64,000 nt of DNA from Lelliottia jeotgali (GTDB taxonomy: Bacteria > Pseudomonadota > Gammaproteobacteria > Enterobacterales > Enterobacteriaceae), in the NCBI GenBank assembly GCA_002271215.1, contig CP018628.1, forward strand, positions 2,852,001-2,916,000, read 5' to 3'. The position numbers were made by a program, and so were the translations under genes. The notes beneath the pieces are model-generated. The model searched no databases and had not been told where the DNA came from. It saw only the letters and a list, made by a program, of their open reading frames with translations. Numbering within the stretch: the stretch's first letter is position 1; each line of letters opens with the position of its first letter. Positions 23,242 through 32,341 of the stretch are shown piece after piece.

Positions 23242-24674
23242 CACAAAAGTCCTTTTATGTTGGCAATACAGATTTTATTCCCTTTATACTTAACCCAACT
23301 TAAAATAATAATGGAATAATAGACAATTGAGAGCGGAATAAGAATCATTATATTATGATTTACAGGAACGAATATTTTTAAAACTATAGACAGAATAAGC
23401 GACGAAATCAATAAAAGAAAATATGATTTCACTGGAAAATATTCGAAGAATTTTTTATTTAGAACGCCATCTATTTTTTTAATTAATAATAAACCACCGA
23501 AGTAATTCATCACTGTGGTAGTAATTGCAGCACCAATGATACCATACTTATGAATCATAAAGATGTTCAACACAATATTCATTGCAGCAATCACTACAGT
23601 ATTTTTAAATAATTCTTTTTCTAACCCTATCGCCCCCATTACACCGCCAAAGACAACTACAGCGCGAAGCCACTGGAACATATATATCTGAAATACTAAA
23701 ACAGATAGTTGGTAGTCATTCCCAAAGAAGCCAATGATAATATCACGGCCAAACACCATGCAAAATATAACAATTGGGACTAGTAATACACTTGCCTTTT
23801 CAATAGAAAATGCCCAAAGGTTTTCAATTTCTTCAAATTTCTTTTGTTCAAATAATTTTGAAACGATTGGAATCATTGCCGTTAATATTGAGCCAGTTAC
23901 AATACTAATAAAAGGTATTTGAAAAGCACCTACTTTTAGTAATGAGTATTGAATTGGCGTTAACAGGAAAGAGGCTGTAATTTGATCGGTATAACTATTG
24001 ATAACTCCAACAAATGATGTCGCGCTCATAGCAAGAATATATTTAGCTTCTACCTTAACTTTATAACCGTCTTTGATTGAAATATTAAAAGGGAAAATTT
24101 TTCTTCTGTTTGATATTATTAATGACAATGTAAGTACAACTGCCGATATAGCGCCGACGATAATTAGATACTGTATATTTTGAGTTTTGATAGCCAATGT
24201 TATTGTGGTCAACATTGCTATGATTTGAATACTTGACGTGATGATAGTGTAACTTTTCATTGTGTTAAACAGCACACTAGAGTTTCTAATAAAATCAGGT
24301 AGTACTATTCCAATAAAAACAATTACAATATAGAAAGCATAGTCATGCAAATATGTATTTTCAAAACCATCAGATATTACACCTGAGAAAATTAAATATA
24401 ATATTGCACCAACTACTATTGAACAAATTTGATAAAAGAGAAAGCGATGAAATATCGAACTATTTTTTTTCGTATCACGCTCTTGCCCGTAAAAAAAGCT
24501 TAAGGCTATTGGTAATCCTGCAGTGAAGATCATAGCCATAAAACTAATAACCAACATTACTTGTTGGTAGTGACCAAATGTTTCCTGGTCTAAAAGTCTA
24601 GCAAGGATAATGAAAAGCGCGATTGATAGTATTCTTTTTATTGCATCTTGGATCATTAAAAAATGCGTGCTCAC
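23241..24674 (-). CDS. wzx: Wzx, O-unit flippase
   Basis: A 477-residue polytopic inner-membrane protein of the MOP/PST exporter superfamily with about fourteen helices. It opens with a helix RILSIALFIILARLLDQETFG typical of Wzx, and has GLPIALSFFYGQE and AVVVFGGVMGAIGLEKELF later. It flips undecaprenyl-PP-linked O units. The start is GTG 24674 preceded by AGAGAGG at a seven-base spacing; the next in-frame ATG is six codons later. It sits 12 bases after the SDR gene. Confidence 0.9.
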   Translation of the reverse strand: MSTHFLMIQDAIKRILSIALFIILARLLDQETFGHYQQVMLVISFMAMIFTAGLPIALSFFYGQERDTKKNSSIFHRFLFYQICSIVVGAILYLIFSGVISDGFENTYLHDYAFYIVIVFIGIVLPDFIRNSSVLFNTMKSYTIITSSIQIIAMLTTITLAIKTQNIQYLIIVGAISAVVLTLSLIISNRRKIFPFNISIKDGYKVKVEAKYILAMSATSFVGVINSYTDQITASFLLTPIQYSLLKVGAFQIPFISIVTGSILTAMIPIVSKLFEQKKFEEIENLWAFSIEKASVLLVPIVIFCMVFGRDIIIGFFGNDYQLSVLVFQIYMFQWLRAVVVFGGVMGAIGLEKELFKNTVVIAAMNIVLNIFMIHKYGIIGAAITTTVMNYFGGLLLIKKIDGVLNKKFFEYFPVKSYFLLLISSLILSIVLKIFVPVNHNIMILIPLSIVYYSIIILSWVKYKGNKICIANIKGLL

Positions 24675-24686
24675 AAAGATGCCTCT

Positions 24687-25508
24687 CTATTCATTGTCAA
24701 CACATATGATATTTTTGAAAGAGTCAATCATCGAACTTAAATCATCAATAACATTACGCGGCCGGAAATTCATAACATTGGAAATGCGCTCTATCGATGT
24801 AACCGGAAATGTCTCAGTCGTCGCACATGGATTCCAATTTATTTCGCAGCCAGTTTTGGCTTTTAACATTGCACTTATCTGTTCAGCGCTCGTATTTCTA
24901 CCTGAAGCCACATTGTATAAATTATGCTCAGTGTTATGCAATGATAAATAGACAACAGCCGTGAGCAAATCATCTACCGCTACATAATCTTTGTTATAAT
25001 CGGGTGTGACATACATATTCACAACGCCTTTTTTTATGGCATCCCTAGTAATTGATGGCAAGAATAGTGGACTAGAAAATGCATTGCCATAAACATTAGA
25101 AGGTCTTACGATTATGCAATTTCTATTGCTTCTATAGCATAGTTCTTCAGCAAGCAATTTAGTTATATTAAATAAACGTCTGCTATCAGATGGATAGATC
25201 AAAAGTTCATCATCCTCAAATGAGCTTAGAGAATTCATATATACTCGTGTTGAAGATAAATAAATAAGTTTCTTGAACTTTGCCTTCTGCAAGATATTTG
25301 AGAGGAACTCAACATTTGCTTGATTAACGTTGAATGGCTGGTTTACACAATCGCCATGTCCTGCACAGTAAACAACAACTCCCAAATCGTTATCATACAG
25401 AGTCGAATCATTCCGATGTGGCACGAACACATTATAATTATTGTTTTTTAAATGCTGAACTAATTCAGACCCTATAAAACCAGAGCCACCAATAACAGTG
25501 AAATTCAT
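24687..25508 (-). CDS. SDR reductase/epimerase, probable dTDP-4-keto-6-deoxyhexose reductase (RmlD replacement)
   Basis: A 273-residue extended SDR: FTVIGGSGFIGSELVQHL binds the cofactor; YLSSTRVY supplies the Ser; the YxxxK tyrosine is not in the standard place (FNITKLLAEEL appears instead, with Asn-x-x-x-Lys), which is odd. VRPSNVYG and VAVDDLLTAV are SDR blocks. It directly follows rmlC, where rmlD would usually be found, but its sequence is not RmlD-like. Reduction of dTDP-4-keto-L-rhamnose with the other stereochemistry would give 6-deoxy-L-talose (Tll activity); rhamnose is also possible. Confidence 0.6.
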   Translation of the reverse strand: MNFTVIGGSGFIGSELVQHLKNNNYNVFVPHRNDSTLYDNDLGVVVYCAGHGDCVNQPFNVNQANVEFLSNILQKAKFKKLIYLSSTRVYMNSLSSFEDDELLIYPSDSRRLFNITKLLAEELCYRSNRNCIIVRPSNVYGNAFSSPLFLPSITRDAIKKGVVNMYVTPDYNKDYVAVDDLLTAVVYLSLHNTEHNLYNVASGRNTSAEQISAMLKAKTGCEINWNPCATTETFPVTSIERISNVMNFRPRNVIDDLSSMIDSFKNIICVDNE

Positions 25509-25511
25509 AGC

Positions 25512-26066
25512 TTATCTCTTAACTAAAAATGAGTCATTAAGGTCTTTAAGAAATGGTTGGATTAAATCCTTTTCTGATAAAATAGGTTCTGATATAGGCC
25601 ATGTAATACCTATATCAGGATCATTCCATCTAACCCCACTTTCGTCATTTGGATCGTAAAACTCCGTGCATTTATAAGAAAAATCAGCAGATTCGCTCAT
25701 TACACAAAACCCATGAGCAAATCCTGGTGGAATGTAGAATTGTAGTTTATTTTCGCCGCTTAGTATTACTGCTTCATATTCACCAAATGTTGGTGAGTCA
25801 AACCTCAGATCTACGGCTACATCATATACTTCACCGCTTGTCACGGATACTAATTTCCCTTGAGGTTTATTCTTTTGAAAGTGTAACCCTCTCAGCACAC
25901 CTCTACTTGATACTGAACGATTATCCTGCCGAAAGCTTAAATCAATGCCAGCACAATCAGAATATCGACGTTCATTAAATGTCTCTAAAAAAAATCCTCT
26001 TGAGTCTTGAAAAATTTTAGGCTCAATGATAACGCAATTATCCAGCTTAGTTTTAATTACTTTCAC
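25512..26066 (-). CDS. rmlC: RmlC, dTDP-4-dehydrorhamnose 3,5-epimerase
   Basis: A 184-residue cupin enzyme that epimerises dTDP-4-keto-6-deoxy-D-glucose at C3 and C5. The catalytic His is in RGVLRGLHFQ (about 62), with PPGFAHGFCV and the Tyr-containing SYKCTEFYDP and the Asp in VRWNDPDI. The start is GTG 26066 and overlaps the rmlA stop by one base. With RmlA and RmlB it leads to dTDP-4-keto-L-rhamnose. Confidence 0.93.
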   Translation of the reverse strand: MKVIKTKLDNCVIIEPKIFQDSRGFFLETFNERRYSDCAGIDLSFRQDNRSVSSRGVLRGLHFQKNKPQGKLVSVTSGEVYDVAVDLRFDSPTFGEYEAVILSGENKLQFYIPPGFAHGFCVMSESADFSYKCTEFYDPNDESGVRWNDPDIGITWPISEPILSEKDLIQPFLKDLNDSFLVKR

Positions 26067-26965
26067 TATCTATTCACCTTTAACGAAAACTGGAGCTTTT
26101 TATCTTTAATGAGTGATTTCAAATAAGAGCCATAATCAGTCTTGCTCATCGTATCAGAAATTATCTCTATTTCTTCGGTAGTTAGCCAACCGTTACCCAA
26201 GGCTATCTCCTCAGGACAAGCTATTTTCAACCCTTGAACATGTTCAATCGATTGAACGAACGAAGAAGCCTCGTTAAGGCTCGCGTGCGTACCAGTATCT
26301 AACCAAGCAAAACCACGCCCTAATAATTCAACCTTAAGTTTCCCATTTTTCAAATAAAGTTGATTGATACTTGTAATTTCTAGTTCACCTCGCTCTGATG
26401 GCGTGATTGTTTTGGCCATAGAAACCACGTTATTATCATAAAAATATAGACCAGTAACGGCCCAATTTGATTTTGGCTGCTCAGGTTTTTCTTCTATGCT
26501 CAGTACTTTTTTATTTTCATCAAAGTCGACTACACCAAACCGTTCAGGATCTTTAACATGATAACCAAACACAATCGCGCCATCTTTGATTTCGGCTGCA
26601 GCTTTTAATGTCCTTCCAAATGATTGACCATAAAATATATTATCACCCAAAATCAAACACACACTATCATTGCCAATAAAATCGGCACCAATAATAAATG
26701 CTTGTGCCAATCCTTCGGGCTTATGCTGTACTGCATACGTTATTTTCACCCCCAAGGCCGAACCGTCACCCAGTAACCGCTGAAAATTATTATTATCTTC
26801 TGGGGTGGTGATAACTAGAATATCTCTAATACCCGCTAACATTAATGTAGATAATGGATAATAAATCATCGGTTTATCATATACAGGTAGGAGCTGTTTT
26901 GATAATCCTTTAGTCAATGGATATAGCCTGGTTCCAGCCCCGCCAGCTAAAATTATACCTTTCAT
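26066..26965 (-). CDS. rmlA: RmlA, glucose-1-phosphate thymidylyltransferase
   Basis: A 299-residue nucleotidyltransferase making dTDP-glucose from Glc-1-P and dTTP. The signature [20 protein letters not shown] and [15 protein letters not shown] open the protein; [10 protein letters not shown] carries the metal Asp; [20 protein letters not shown] and WLDTGTH are family blocks. In this locus rmlA and rmlC are separated from rmlB by three ulosonic acid genes, unlike the usual rmlBDAC order. Confidence 0.95.
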   Translation of the reverse strand: MKGIILAGGAGTRLYPLTKGLSKQLLPVYDKPMIYYPLSTLMLAGIRDILVITTPEDNNNFQRLLGDGSALGVKITYAVQHKPEGLAQAFIIGADFIGNDSVCLILGDNIFYGQSFGRTLKAAAEIKDGAIVFGYHVKDPERFGVVDFDENKKVLSIEEKPEQPKSNWAVTGLYFYDNNVVSMAKTITPSERGELEITSINQLYLKNGKLKVELLGRGFAWLDTGTHASLNEASSFVQSIEHVQGLKIACPEEIALGNGWLTTEEIEIISDTMSKTDYGSYLKSLIKDKKLQFSLKVNR

Positions 26966-26987
26966 AGTTTAAATTCCCTTAGAGTTG

Positions 26988-28559
26988 TTATGACTTCTTA
27001 TATTTATGATGCTCACTTTTTAAAACTTTTTTATGTCCATCACCTAAGCATAGTTCCGCTAATCTTATATCTTTAACAAACAATTTAAATTTATCAGTAA
27101 GCATATCAATGGCAACATTGTCAAAGTGGGCCCACGGGGTATTACCATATTTTACGTGCTTCTCAATCATCAGACTACCTGCAGCAACCGCAAGCTGACA
27201 GCATAAAGAACCAATATCATGACTAGAATAGCCCGGAATTATTTTTGGATATTTAAGACTTAAATCGTGATAATGTCTTACAACTGCCACATTCGCATCT
27301 TCATTCATAGTCGGATACGATGATACACATTGAAGTAAGTAGATATTTTTACAGTTAGTAAATTCGTTAATGATGAATTTTTCATACTCTGGGGAAGTCA
27401 TCCCTGTAGATATAACGACGCTCCCTGTGTGCTCACTTGCAACATGCCTTAGAAAATCTTCATGTTCAGATATAGTTGAAGGTAGTTTTATAAGATCAGG
27501 TGAGAATTTTTTAATATAAATGTACGAGTCTTGATCTAATACAGATGCAAACCATTTAATGCCATATTCTGAACACCATTTAGAAACTGACTCAAATCCG
27601 TCGTCGTTTAATTCCAAGCCGTTTCTATAATCACGAAATGTATTCCCAAATGGTGAAGCATATGGCTTAGCCAATTCTTCTTGAGTATAGAATGTTTCCA
27701 CATTTCTTTTCTGTAATTTAATATAATCGGCTCCTGCTTCTGCAGCAGCTGCTATCATTCTTTGCAATAACTTTTTATCACCAAAATGATTTGTTGTGAT
27801 TTCCGCGACAATTTCTACTTTGCGGCTATTGCAGCTATCTTTATTAGAATCGCTCACGAAGAAATTTTCGGATTTTACTGACTTCGATTTTACTTGATAA
27901 TTTCCACCACTGATAATTCTATTGAACCCTGCGACACTAAGACCACTAAAGTTCTTGTCTCCAATATGAATCACATCAATTGACAATTCATTTTTATGAC
28001 GCATTAACAGTGACAAATACTCTTGCTGACTTTCTAAAAGATTCTCTAGATAATCATTTTCACCAAAACCTAAATTTCGATTTGCTTTAGAAGAGAATCC
28101 ATTTTTAATAGAAAAATCGAAACCCAATAGATATACAGAAATACGCTCTCGCAAATTGTCAGCGATAAGATTGCTCAGCTTGATTGCTGATATTATTAAG
28201 GCATCTTCTACAGCAAATCCAGCTTGAAAAAAACGTTCTTGTATTGGACGATAGTTTTCAGGATTCTCGGCAATATGATCAACTGTAATGAACTTACTAT
28301 CATTCAAGACTGGTTCTGATGTTATATATAGGTCACAAAGTCTTTCATTTTCTTCAAAATATTTTCTAACCCATTCGTGGGCGTAAATGCAGATATCGCC
28401 TGCAAGAATTCGTTCAGAATCATTTATATTTATAATGAAGTAATCACTTAATGAATTTTTTTCGATCTCATCCAGCGAAGGCCCTTTACCAATAATGGCA
28501 ATATTACATTTCCCACTTAATTTGAAAAGTTCGCTAACCGTCTGAACGATATTATTCAC
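26988..28559 (-). CDS. Two-domain protein: GT42/Maf-like N-terminal domain fused to a NeuB-type ulosonic acid synthase
   Basis: 523 residues. The C-terminal part (about 246-510) is a NeuB barrel: VEIVAEITTNHFGD, AGADYIKLQKRN, YGIKWFASVLD, VVISTGMTS, PGYSSHDIG and MIEKHVKYG match N-acetylneuraminate/nonulosonate synthases that condense a sugar with phosphoenolpyruvate. The antifreeze-like SAF domain usual at the NeuB C-terminus is absent. The N-terminal part (about 1-235) starts IAIIGKGPSLDEI and has SVYLLGFDFSIKNG, the layout of GT42 sialyltransferases and DUF115/Maf nonulosonate transferases; a catalytic His like that of CstII is not evident. It starts with GTG 28559. The neighbours are a phosphatase and a CMP-sugar synthetase. 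Confidence 0.75.
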   Translation of the reverse strand: MNNIVQTVSELFKLSGKCNIAIIGKGPSLDEIEKNSLSDYFIININDSERILAGDICIYAHEWVRKYFEENERLCDLYITSEPVLNDSKFITVDHIAENPENYRPIQERFFQAGFAVEDALIISAIKLSNLIADNLRERISVYLLGFDFSIKNGFSSKANRNLGFGENDYLENLLESQQEYLSLLMRHKNELSIDVIHIGDKNFSGLSVAGFNRIISGGNYQVKSKSVKSENFFVSDSNKDSCNSRKVEIVAEITTNHFGDKKLLQRMIAAAAEAGADYIKLQKRNVETFYTQEELAKPYASPFGNTFRDYRNGLELNDDGFESVSKWCSEYGIKWFASVLDQDSYIYIKKFSPDLIKLPSTISEHEDFLRHVASEHTGSVVISTGMTSPEYEKFIINEFTNCKNIYLLQCVSSYPTMNEDANVAVVRHYHDLSLKYPKIIPGYSSHDIGSLCCQLAVAAGSLMIEKHVKYGNTPWAHFDNVAIDMLTDKFKLFVKDIRLAELCLGDGHKKVLKSEHHKYKKS

Positions 28560-29241
28560 ATGCTACCCCTATAGAAATTTTGTATTTTTTCGTTGGAAAC
28601 AATAACTCTCCAGTATACTTAGCTCCGTCTACATATGCTGGAATATTATGTTCCAATGCCAGATTTAAGCCAGGCAATACATCCCAACAGTTAACGCCGT
28701 TAACATTATCAAATCTTGCAAAGGCCCCCTTAACTGCATTTAACATATTGTACATTGAACAACCTATAATACGATATTCAAAGCCTGTAGGAGTTTTTAG
28801 TAAATCATCTTTAGTCAGTGATGATGATAATCCATAGATTCTTGACTCATATCTAGTTAGATTATCTCCCGAAACTAGTTGCTCATTCAGTTCAGGAAGA
28901 TAAATACAGGATTCAGTATGTATACCATTGGTGTAAATTGATATGCCAACACCCCACTCCTTTAATCCACTAACAAAATTCTCCGTGCCGTCAATTGGAT
29001 CTATTACAATGTATGATCCTCTTTGGTCCCAAACATTATCAGCAAATGGTGCTAATTCTTCAGAGATCAGTTTATGATTTGGTAATATTCTTTCTAGATG
29101 CTTAATTAAAATATCCTGTATTAATAAATCACCTTCAGATACAAAGCTATCATCATCTTTTATTTTCTTGTTATTTCTCAACATCAAAATCATCGGAAGG
29201 CTATCATTTATCAATTGAATACATTGTCTACATGCGCTCAT
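28552..29241 (-). CDS. Inositol monophosphatase-family sugar phosphatase
   Basis: A 229-residue Mg/Li-sensitive phosphatase fold. Metal ligands appear as ISEEL (Glu61-Glu62), DPIDGTENF (81-89) and NCWDVLPG (184-191), the three family signatures. Positioned between the NeuB-like synthase and the CMP-sugar synthetase with eight- and four-base overlaps, it is likely to remove a phosphate from the newly made ulosonic acid phosphate (for example Kdn-9-phosphate). That substrate is inferred; the fold call is firm. Confidence 0.85.
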   Translation of the reverse strand: MSACRQCIQLINDSLPMILMLRNNKKIKDDDSFVSEGDLLIQDILIKHLERILPNHKLISEELAPFADNVWDQRGSYIVIDPIDGTENFVSGLKEWGVGISIYTNGIHTESCIYLPELNEQLVSGDNLTRYESRIYGLSSSLTKDDLLKTPTGFEYRIIGCSMYNMLNAVKGAFARFDNVNGVNCWDVLPGLNLALEHNIPAYVDGAKYTGELLFPTKKYKISIGVACE

Positions 29242-29930
29242 AGTGACACCTTTTTCTTCTCTAACACAGCTTCAACTATTTCAAAATCAAATAAATCATC
29301 AATATCCAAACCACATATTTTATCAGATATTATTGGATATACTTTTCTACCTAAGAAGTCATCTGATATAGCGACCCCTTTAAATCGTATAATATCAGTG
29401 CTAAATACAGTAAATGCATTCGGCATATTTTGCCTTCTGATCATTGATTTACTATGGTCATCAAACAACGGAGACAACACATCATCTTGAATTGTGTATA
29501 ATCTATTTTCAGCTGAAACAACCGTTCGTGCAGAACTATATGATGGATTATTTTTTAAAACAGAAATTCCTTTTTCTATATCTTCAACACTCCTGAATAC
29601 AAAAGTTGGTCTTAGCCAAACTATAATATCAGGTTCTGGTATTTCGCTCTCTTGAAATTTCTGTCTTAAGTCCTTAAGTATATCCTGTTCCATTGCTGTA
29701 TCTATTGCAGCTTCGGCACTTCTCAAAAAGGGAACTTCTGCCCCATATTTTTTTGCAATATCAGCATACTTTTCAGAATCCGTACTACAAATAACTTTAC
29801 TCACACTGGGTAACTGTTTTGCAAACTCGATACTATACGCAATCAATGGCTTCCCACTTAATTCTCTAATATTTTTATCCGGCAAGCCTTTTGAGCCCGA
29901 ACGTGCAGGTACAATCGCATATACCAACAT
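29238..29930 (-). CDS. CMP-ulosonic acid synthetase (NeuA/KdsB-like cytidylyltransferase)
   Basis: A 230-residue cytidylyltransferase that activates an ulosonic acid with CTP. It begins AIVPARSGSKGLPDKNIREL, the CMP-NeuAc synthetase signature, followed by GKPLIAYSIEFAK, ICSTDSEKYADIAKKYGAE and IVWLRPTF. It ends DIDDLFDFEIVEAVL, with the Asp pair that binds metal. Start ATG 29930 lies one base after the rmlB stop. The specific sugar (Kdn, Neu5Ac-like or other) cannot be read from sequence. Confidence 0.88.
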   Translation of the reverse strand: MLVYAIVPARSGSKGLPDKNIRELSGKPLIAYSIEFAKQLPSVSKVICSTDSEKYADIAKKYGAEVPFLRSAEAAIDTAMEQDILKDLRQKFQESEIPEPDIIVWLRPTFVFRSVEDIEKGISVLKNNPSYSSARTVVSAENRLYTIQDDVLSPLFDDHSKSMIRRQNMPNAFTVFSTDIIRFKGVAISDDFLGRKVYPIISDKICGLDIDDLFDFEIVEAVLEKKKVSL

Positions 29931-29931
29931 A

Positions 29932-31002
29932 TTATTTTCCTTTTTTATCATTAGGGAATTGACTTGAATTATCAAGCCATTGCTGATTATTAATATACCA
30001 GTGGATAGTTTTTCTGATACCGCTTGCAAAAGTTTCTTTAGGTTGCCAACCAAGATTGTTTTTCAATTTTGTACTATCTATTGCATATCTGCGATCATGA
30101 CCTGGCCGATCAGTAACATATTCAATTAAATCTCTTCTAGGCCCTTCATCACTAGGTACCACTTCATCAACAATATCGCAAATAAGTAGAGCTACATCAA
30201 GGTTACGGATCTCATTGAACCCTCCAATATTATAGGTATCCCCAATGTCTCCGCACGTTAGAACTCGATATAAGGCCCGAACATGATCTTCAACATACAA
30301 CCAATCACGAATTTGGTCTCCCTTGCCATATATTGGTATACATTTATAGTTCAGAGCATGCAAAATTATTTTAGGAATCAATTTTTCTGAATTATGATAT
30401 GGCCCATAGTTGTTTGAACAGTTAGTTATAATAGTGGGTAACCCATACGTTCGATACCACGCCCTCACTAAATGATCACTTGCCGCTTTTGAAGCTGAAT
30501 ATGGGCTGCTGGGATCATAACGTGTTATTTCTGTAAAAAGTGGCAATTCCCGAGGAGCTTCTTTAAAATCATCTGGATGCGGCAAATCACCATATACTTC
30601 ATCCGTTGAAATATGATGAAACCTAAATTTAGTCTTCATTCCCTCGGGAAGAAGATTCCAATATTTCTTAGTCGCTTCCAATAAAGAATAAGTACCCAAT
30701 ATATTTGTACTTATAAACTCAGCAGGCCCATCTATAGATCTGTCGACATGACTTTCAGCGGCTAAATGCATCACCGCATTAGGTTTAAATTCCGATATTA
30801 TTTCTTCCATTAGGTTCTGATTACAAATATCGGCATGCTTAAATATATAACGTTCGCTGCTCATTATGCTGTTCAGTGATTCTAAATTTCCAGCATAAGT
30901 TAGTTTATCGATATTCAAAACAATATGGTTCGTTTCCTCAATTAGGAAACGTACAAGAGCAGAACCTATAAACCCGGCACCGCCGGTAACAATAATCTTC
31001 AT
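29932..31002 (-). CDS. rmlB: RmlB, dTDP-glucose 4,6-dehydratase
   Basis: A 356-residue SDR dehydratase forming dTDP-4-keto-6-deoxyglucose. [18 protein letters not shown] holds [14 protein letters not shown] contains Thr-Asp-Glu, [15 protein letters not shown] the YxxxK, followed by [11 protein letters not shown] and [15 protein letters not shown]. All are diagnostic of RmlB. It is the second gene of the O-antigen operon. Downstream come the CMP-sugar genes and then rmlA/rmlC. Confidence 0.95.
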   Translation of the reverse strand: MKIIVTGGAGFIGSALVRFLIEETNHIVLNIDKLTYAGNLESLNSIMSSERYIFKHADICNQNLMEEIISEFKPNAVMHLAAESHVDRSIDGPAEFISTNILGTYSLLEATKKYWNLLPEGMKTKFRFHHISTDEVYGDLPHPDDFKEAPRELPLFTEITRYDPSSPYSASKAASDHLVRAWYRTYGLPTIITNCSNNYGPYHNSEKLIPKIILHALNYKCIPIYGKGDQIRDWLYVEDHVRALYRVLTCGDIGDTYNIGGFNEIRNLDVALLICDIVDEVVPSDEGPRRDLIEYVTDRPGHDRRYAIDSTKLKNNLGWQPKETFASGIRKTIHWYINNQQWLDNSSQFPNDKKGK

Positions 31003-31014
31003 TGGCAGGCCCCA

Positions 31015-31941
31015 TTAGCGGTTTGATTTCTGTGGCTTCGGTTTATGTTTTTCTGTGTTCTTCAATTCAGCAGAATCTACATACGCTTGATATACAATTT
31101 TAATTTGCTTCCAGTTACCTTTGATAAAGCAGATAGCACTATAACCCAGAGCCAAGACCAATGGTTTGTTTCTTATAATAATATTTTCCCCATGTTTTTT
31201 ATGTAGATGAAATAAATTTCTCAACATAAAATATCCTTTCCAGGAAAGCATATCGTTGGTCTGATTGTTTACTAGCAGCCTTATTGCTTTAGCCTTAGGA
31301 TCACAAATTATTGGAACCCCTGCATTTTTTGCTTTAATTGCATATTCTATATCGTCGCAGAAAATGAAAAATTTAGGTTCAGGTTTTCCAAGTATATTTA
31401 TAGCTTTTTTAGATATCAAAGGCCCTTCAAATGGTATTGCCTCAATTTTTATGGGACTATCCAACAATCCCTTTTGTTCAATATAACTTTTTACTGACTT
31501 ACCTTTTGGATTTAACGAAAATATTTTTTGGATGTTATAAGTTAGAGGCGATAATTCAGCGCATGTTCCATCTAAATTGAATCTTAATGGTTGAACAATT
31601 CCATCTATCTTATTATCCAGTAATTTCTCCAAGCAATCAGAATTTGGCATAAAATCATCATCCATGAGCCACAGATGGTCATACTCCATATTTTCTGCTA
31701 TGCTGAAACCCTCATAAAAGCCGCCAGCACCACCTAAATTGGCACCAGTGTTATGATATGAAACATTGTCGTATGCCATTGATAGCACGGCTTCAGCCGT
31801 ACCATCACTGCTGTCATTATCAACCACTAATATCCTATCTAACTTGATGGTTTGTTTAACTAGTGCATCAAGAACTTTTAACAATAATTCTCTTCTATTG
31901 AATGTTACCACTACGGCAATTACTTTCACTCTTTCACCCAT
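31015..31941 (-). CDS. GT2 glycosyltransferase, GlfT-like galactofuranosyltransferase candidate
   Basis: A 308-residue inverting GT-A enzyme. VIAVVVTFNRRELLLKVL and ILVVDNDSSDGT open the nucleotide domain; NTGANLGGAGGFYEGF and LWLMDDDFMP hold the DDD metal motif in the form typical of the mycobacterial GlfT1/GlfT2 and related galactofuranosyl transferases; FFIFCDDIEYAIKAK is the acceptor-base region. Together with glf it predicts transfer of Galf. It is the first gene of the operon, 134 bases after the ops element. Confidence 0.8.
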   Translation of the reverse strand: MGERVKVIAVVVTFNRRELLLKVLDALVKQTIKLDRILVVDNDSSDGTAEAVLSMAYDNVSYHNTGANLGGAGGFYEGFSIAENMEYDHLWLMDDDFMPNSDCLEKLLDNKIDGIVQPLRFNLDGTCAELSPLTYNIQKIFSLNPKGKSVKSYIEQKGLLDSPIKIEAIPFEGPLISKKAINILGKPEPKFFIFCDDIEYAIKAKNAGVPIICDPKAKAIRLLVNNQTNDMLSWKGYFMLRNLFHLHKKHGENIIIRNKPLVLALGYSAICFIKGNWKQIKIVYQAYVDSAELKNTEKHKPKPQKSNR

Positions 31942-32075
31942 ACTATTAAATTTGGACTATTATCATCTTAGTATTAGATAGGTACTAAATTCTATGAGTT
32001 TTTACCTGTTTATATTTGGTTTCGTGCACTAATCCTATAATATTCAGAATTTCTCCGACTCTAGCAATAAAAATA

Positions 32076-32114
32076 CACGCTACCGCCCCTGGCTCAATAG
32101 CTACCAGTGCACTA
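32076..32114 (-). promoter_or_regulatory. JUMPstart sequence with ops element (RfaH recruitment) of the O-antigen operon
   Basis: Minus-strand reading gives CACTGGTAGC, then GAGCCAGG and GGCGGTAGCGTG, nearly identical to the 39-bp JUMPstart. The 12-base ops core GGCGGTAGCGTG is at 32076-32087. RfaH binds paused RNA polymerase at ops and suppresses Rho-dependent polarity over the long, AT-rich O-antigen operon that starts 135 bases downstream. Confidence 0.93.
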
Positions 32115-32269
32115 TAGGTAAAGTCAACATGTGTTCAGGACTAATGATTAAAAATCAACCATCACTCCAGCAAATCTAATCCGATATTGTGGTATTAAAC
32201 ACAGCTCAAAACAAGTGAAAATCTCTGATTGATGTCTGATATGACATTTTAAGACAGTGATAACCCATT

Positions 32270-32341
32270 GGTTTTAAAATAAAAAAAACGGCAGTGACGG
32301 TATGAATGCGCGTTGTTCGCCTCATGACCTCCCCAGCCGTT
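32270..32341 (-). terminator. Possible terminator of galF
   Basis: AAACGGC (32285-32291) pairs with GCCGTTT (32335-32341). Inside, ATGAATGCG and CGCCTCAT can pair further. Minus-strand reading is followed by TTTTTTTTATTTT. The loop is long, so the structure is less certain than a compact hairpin, but the T-run lies right after galF and before the O-antigen leader. Confidence 0.5.
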
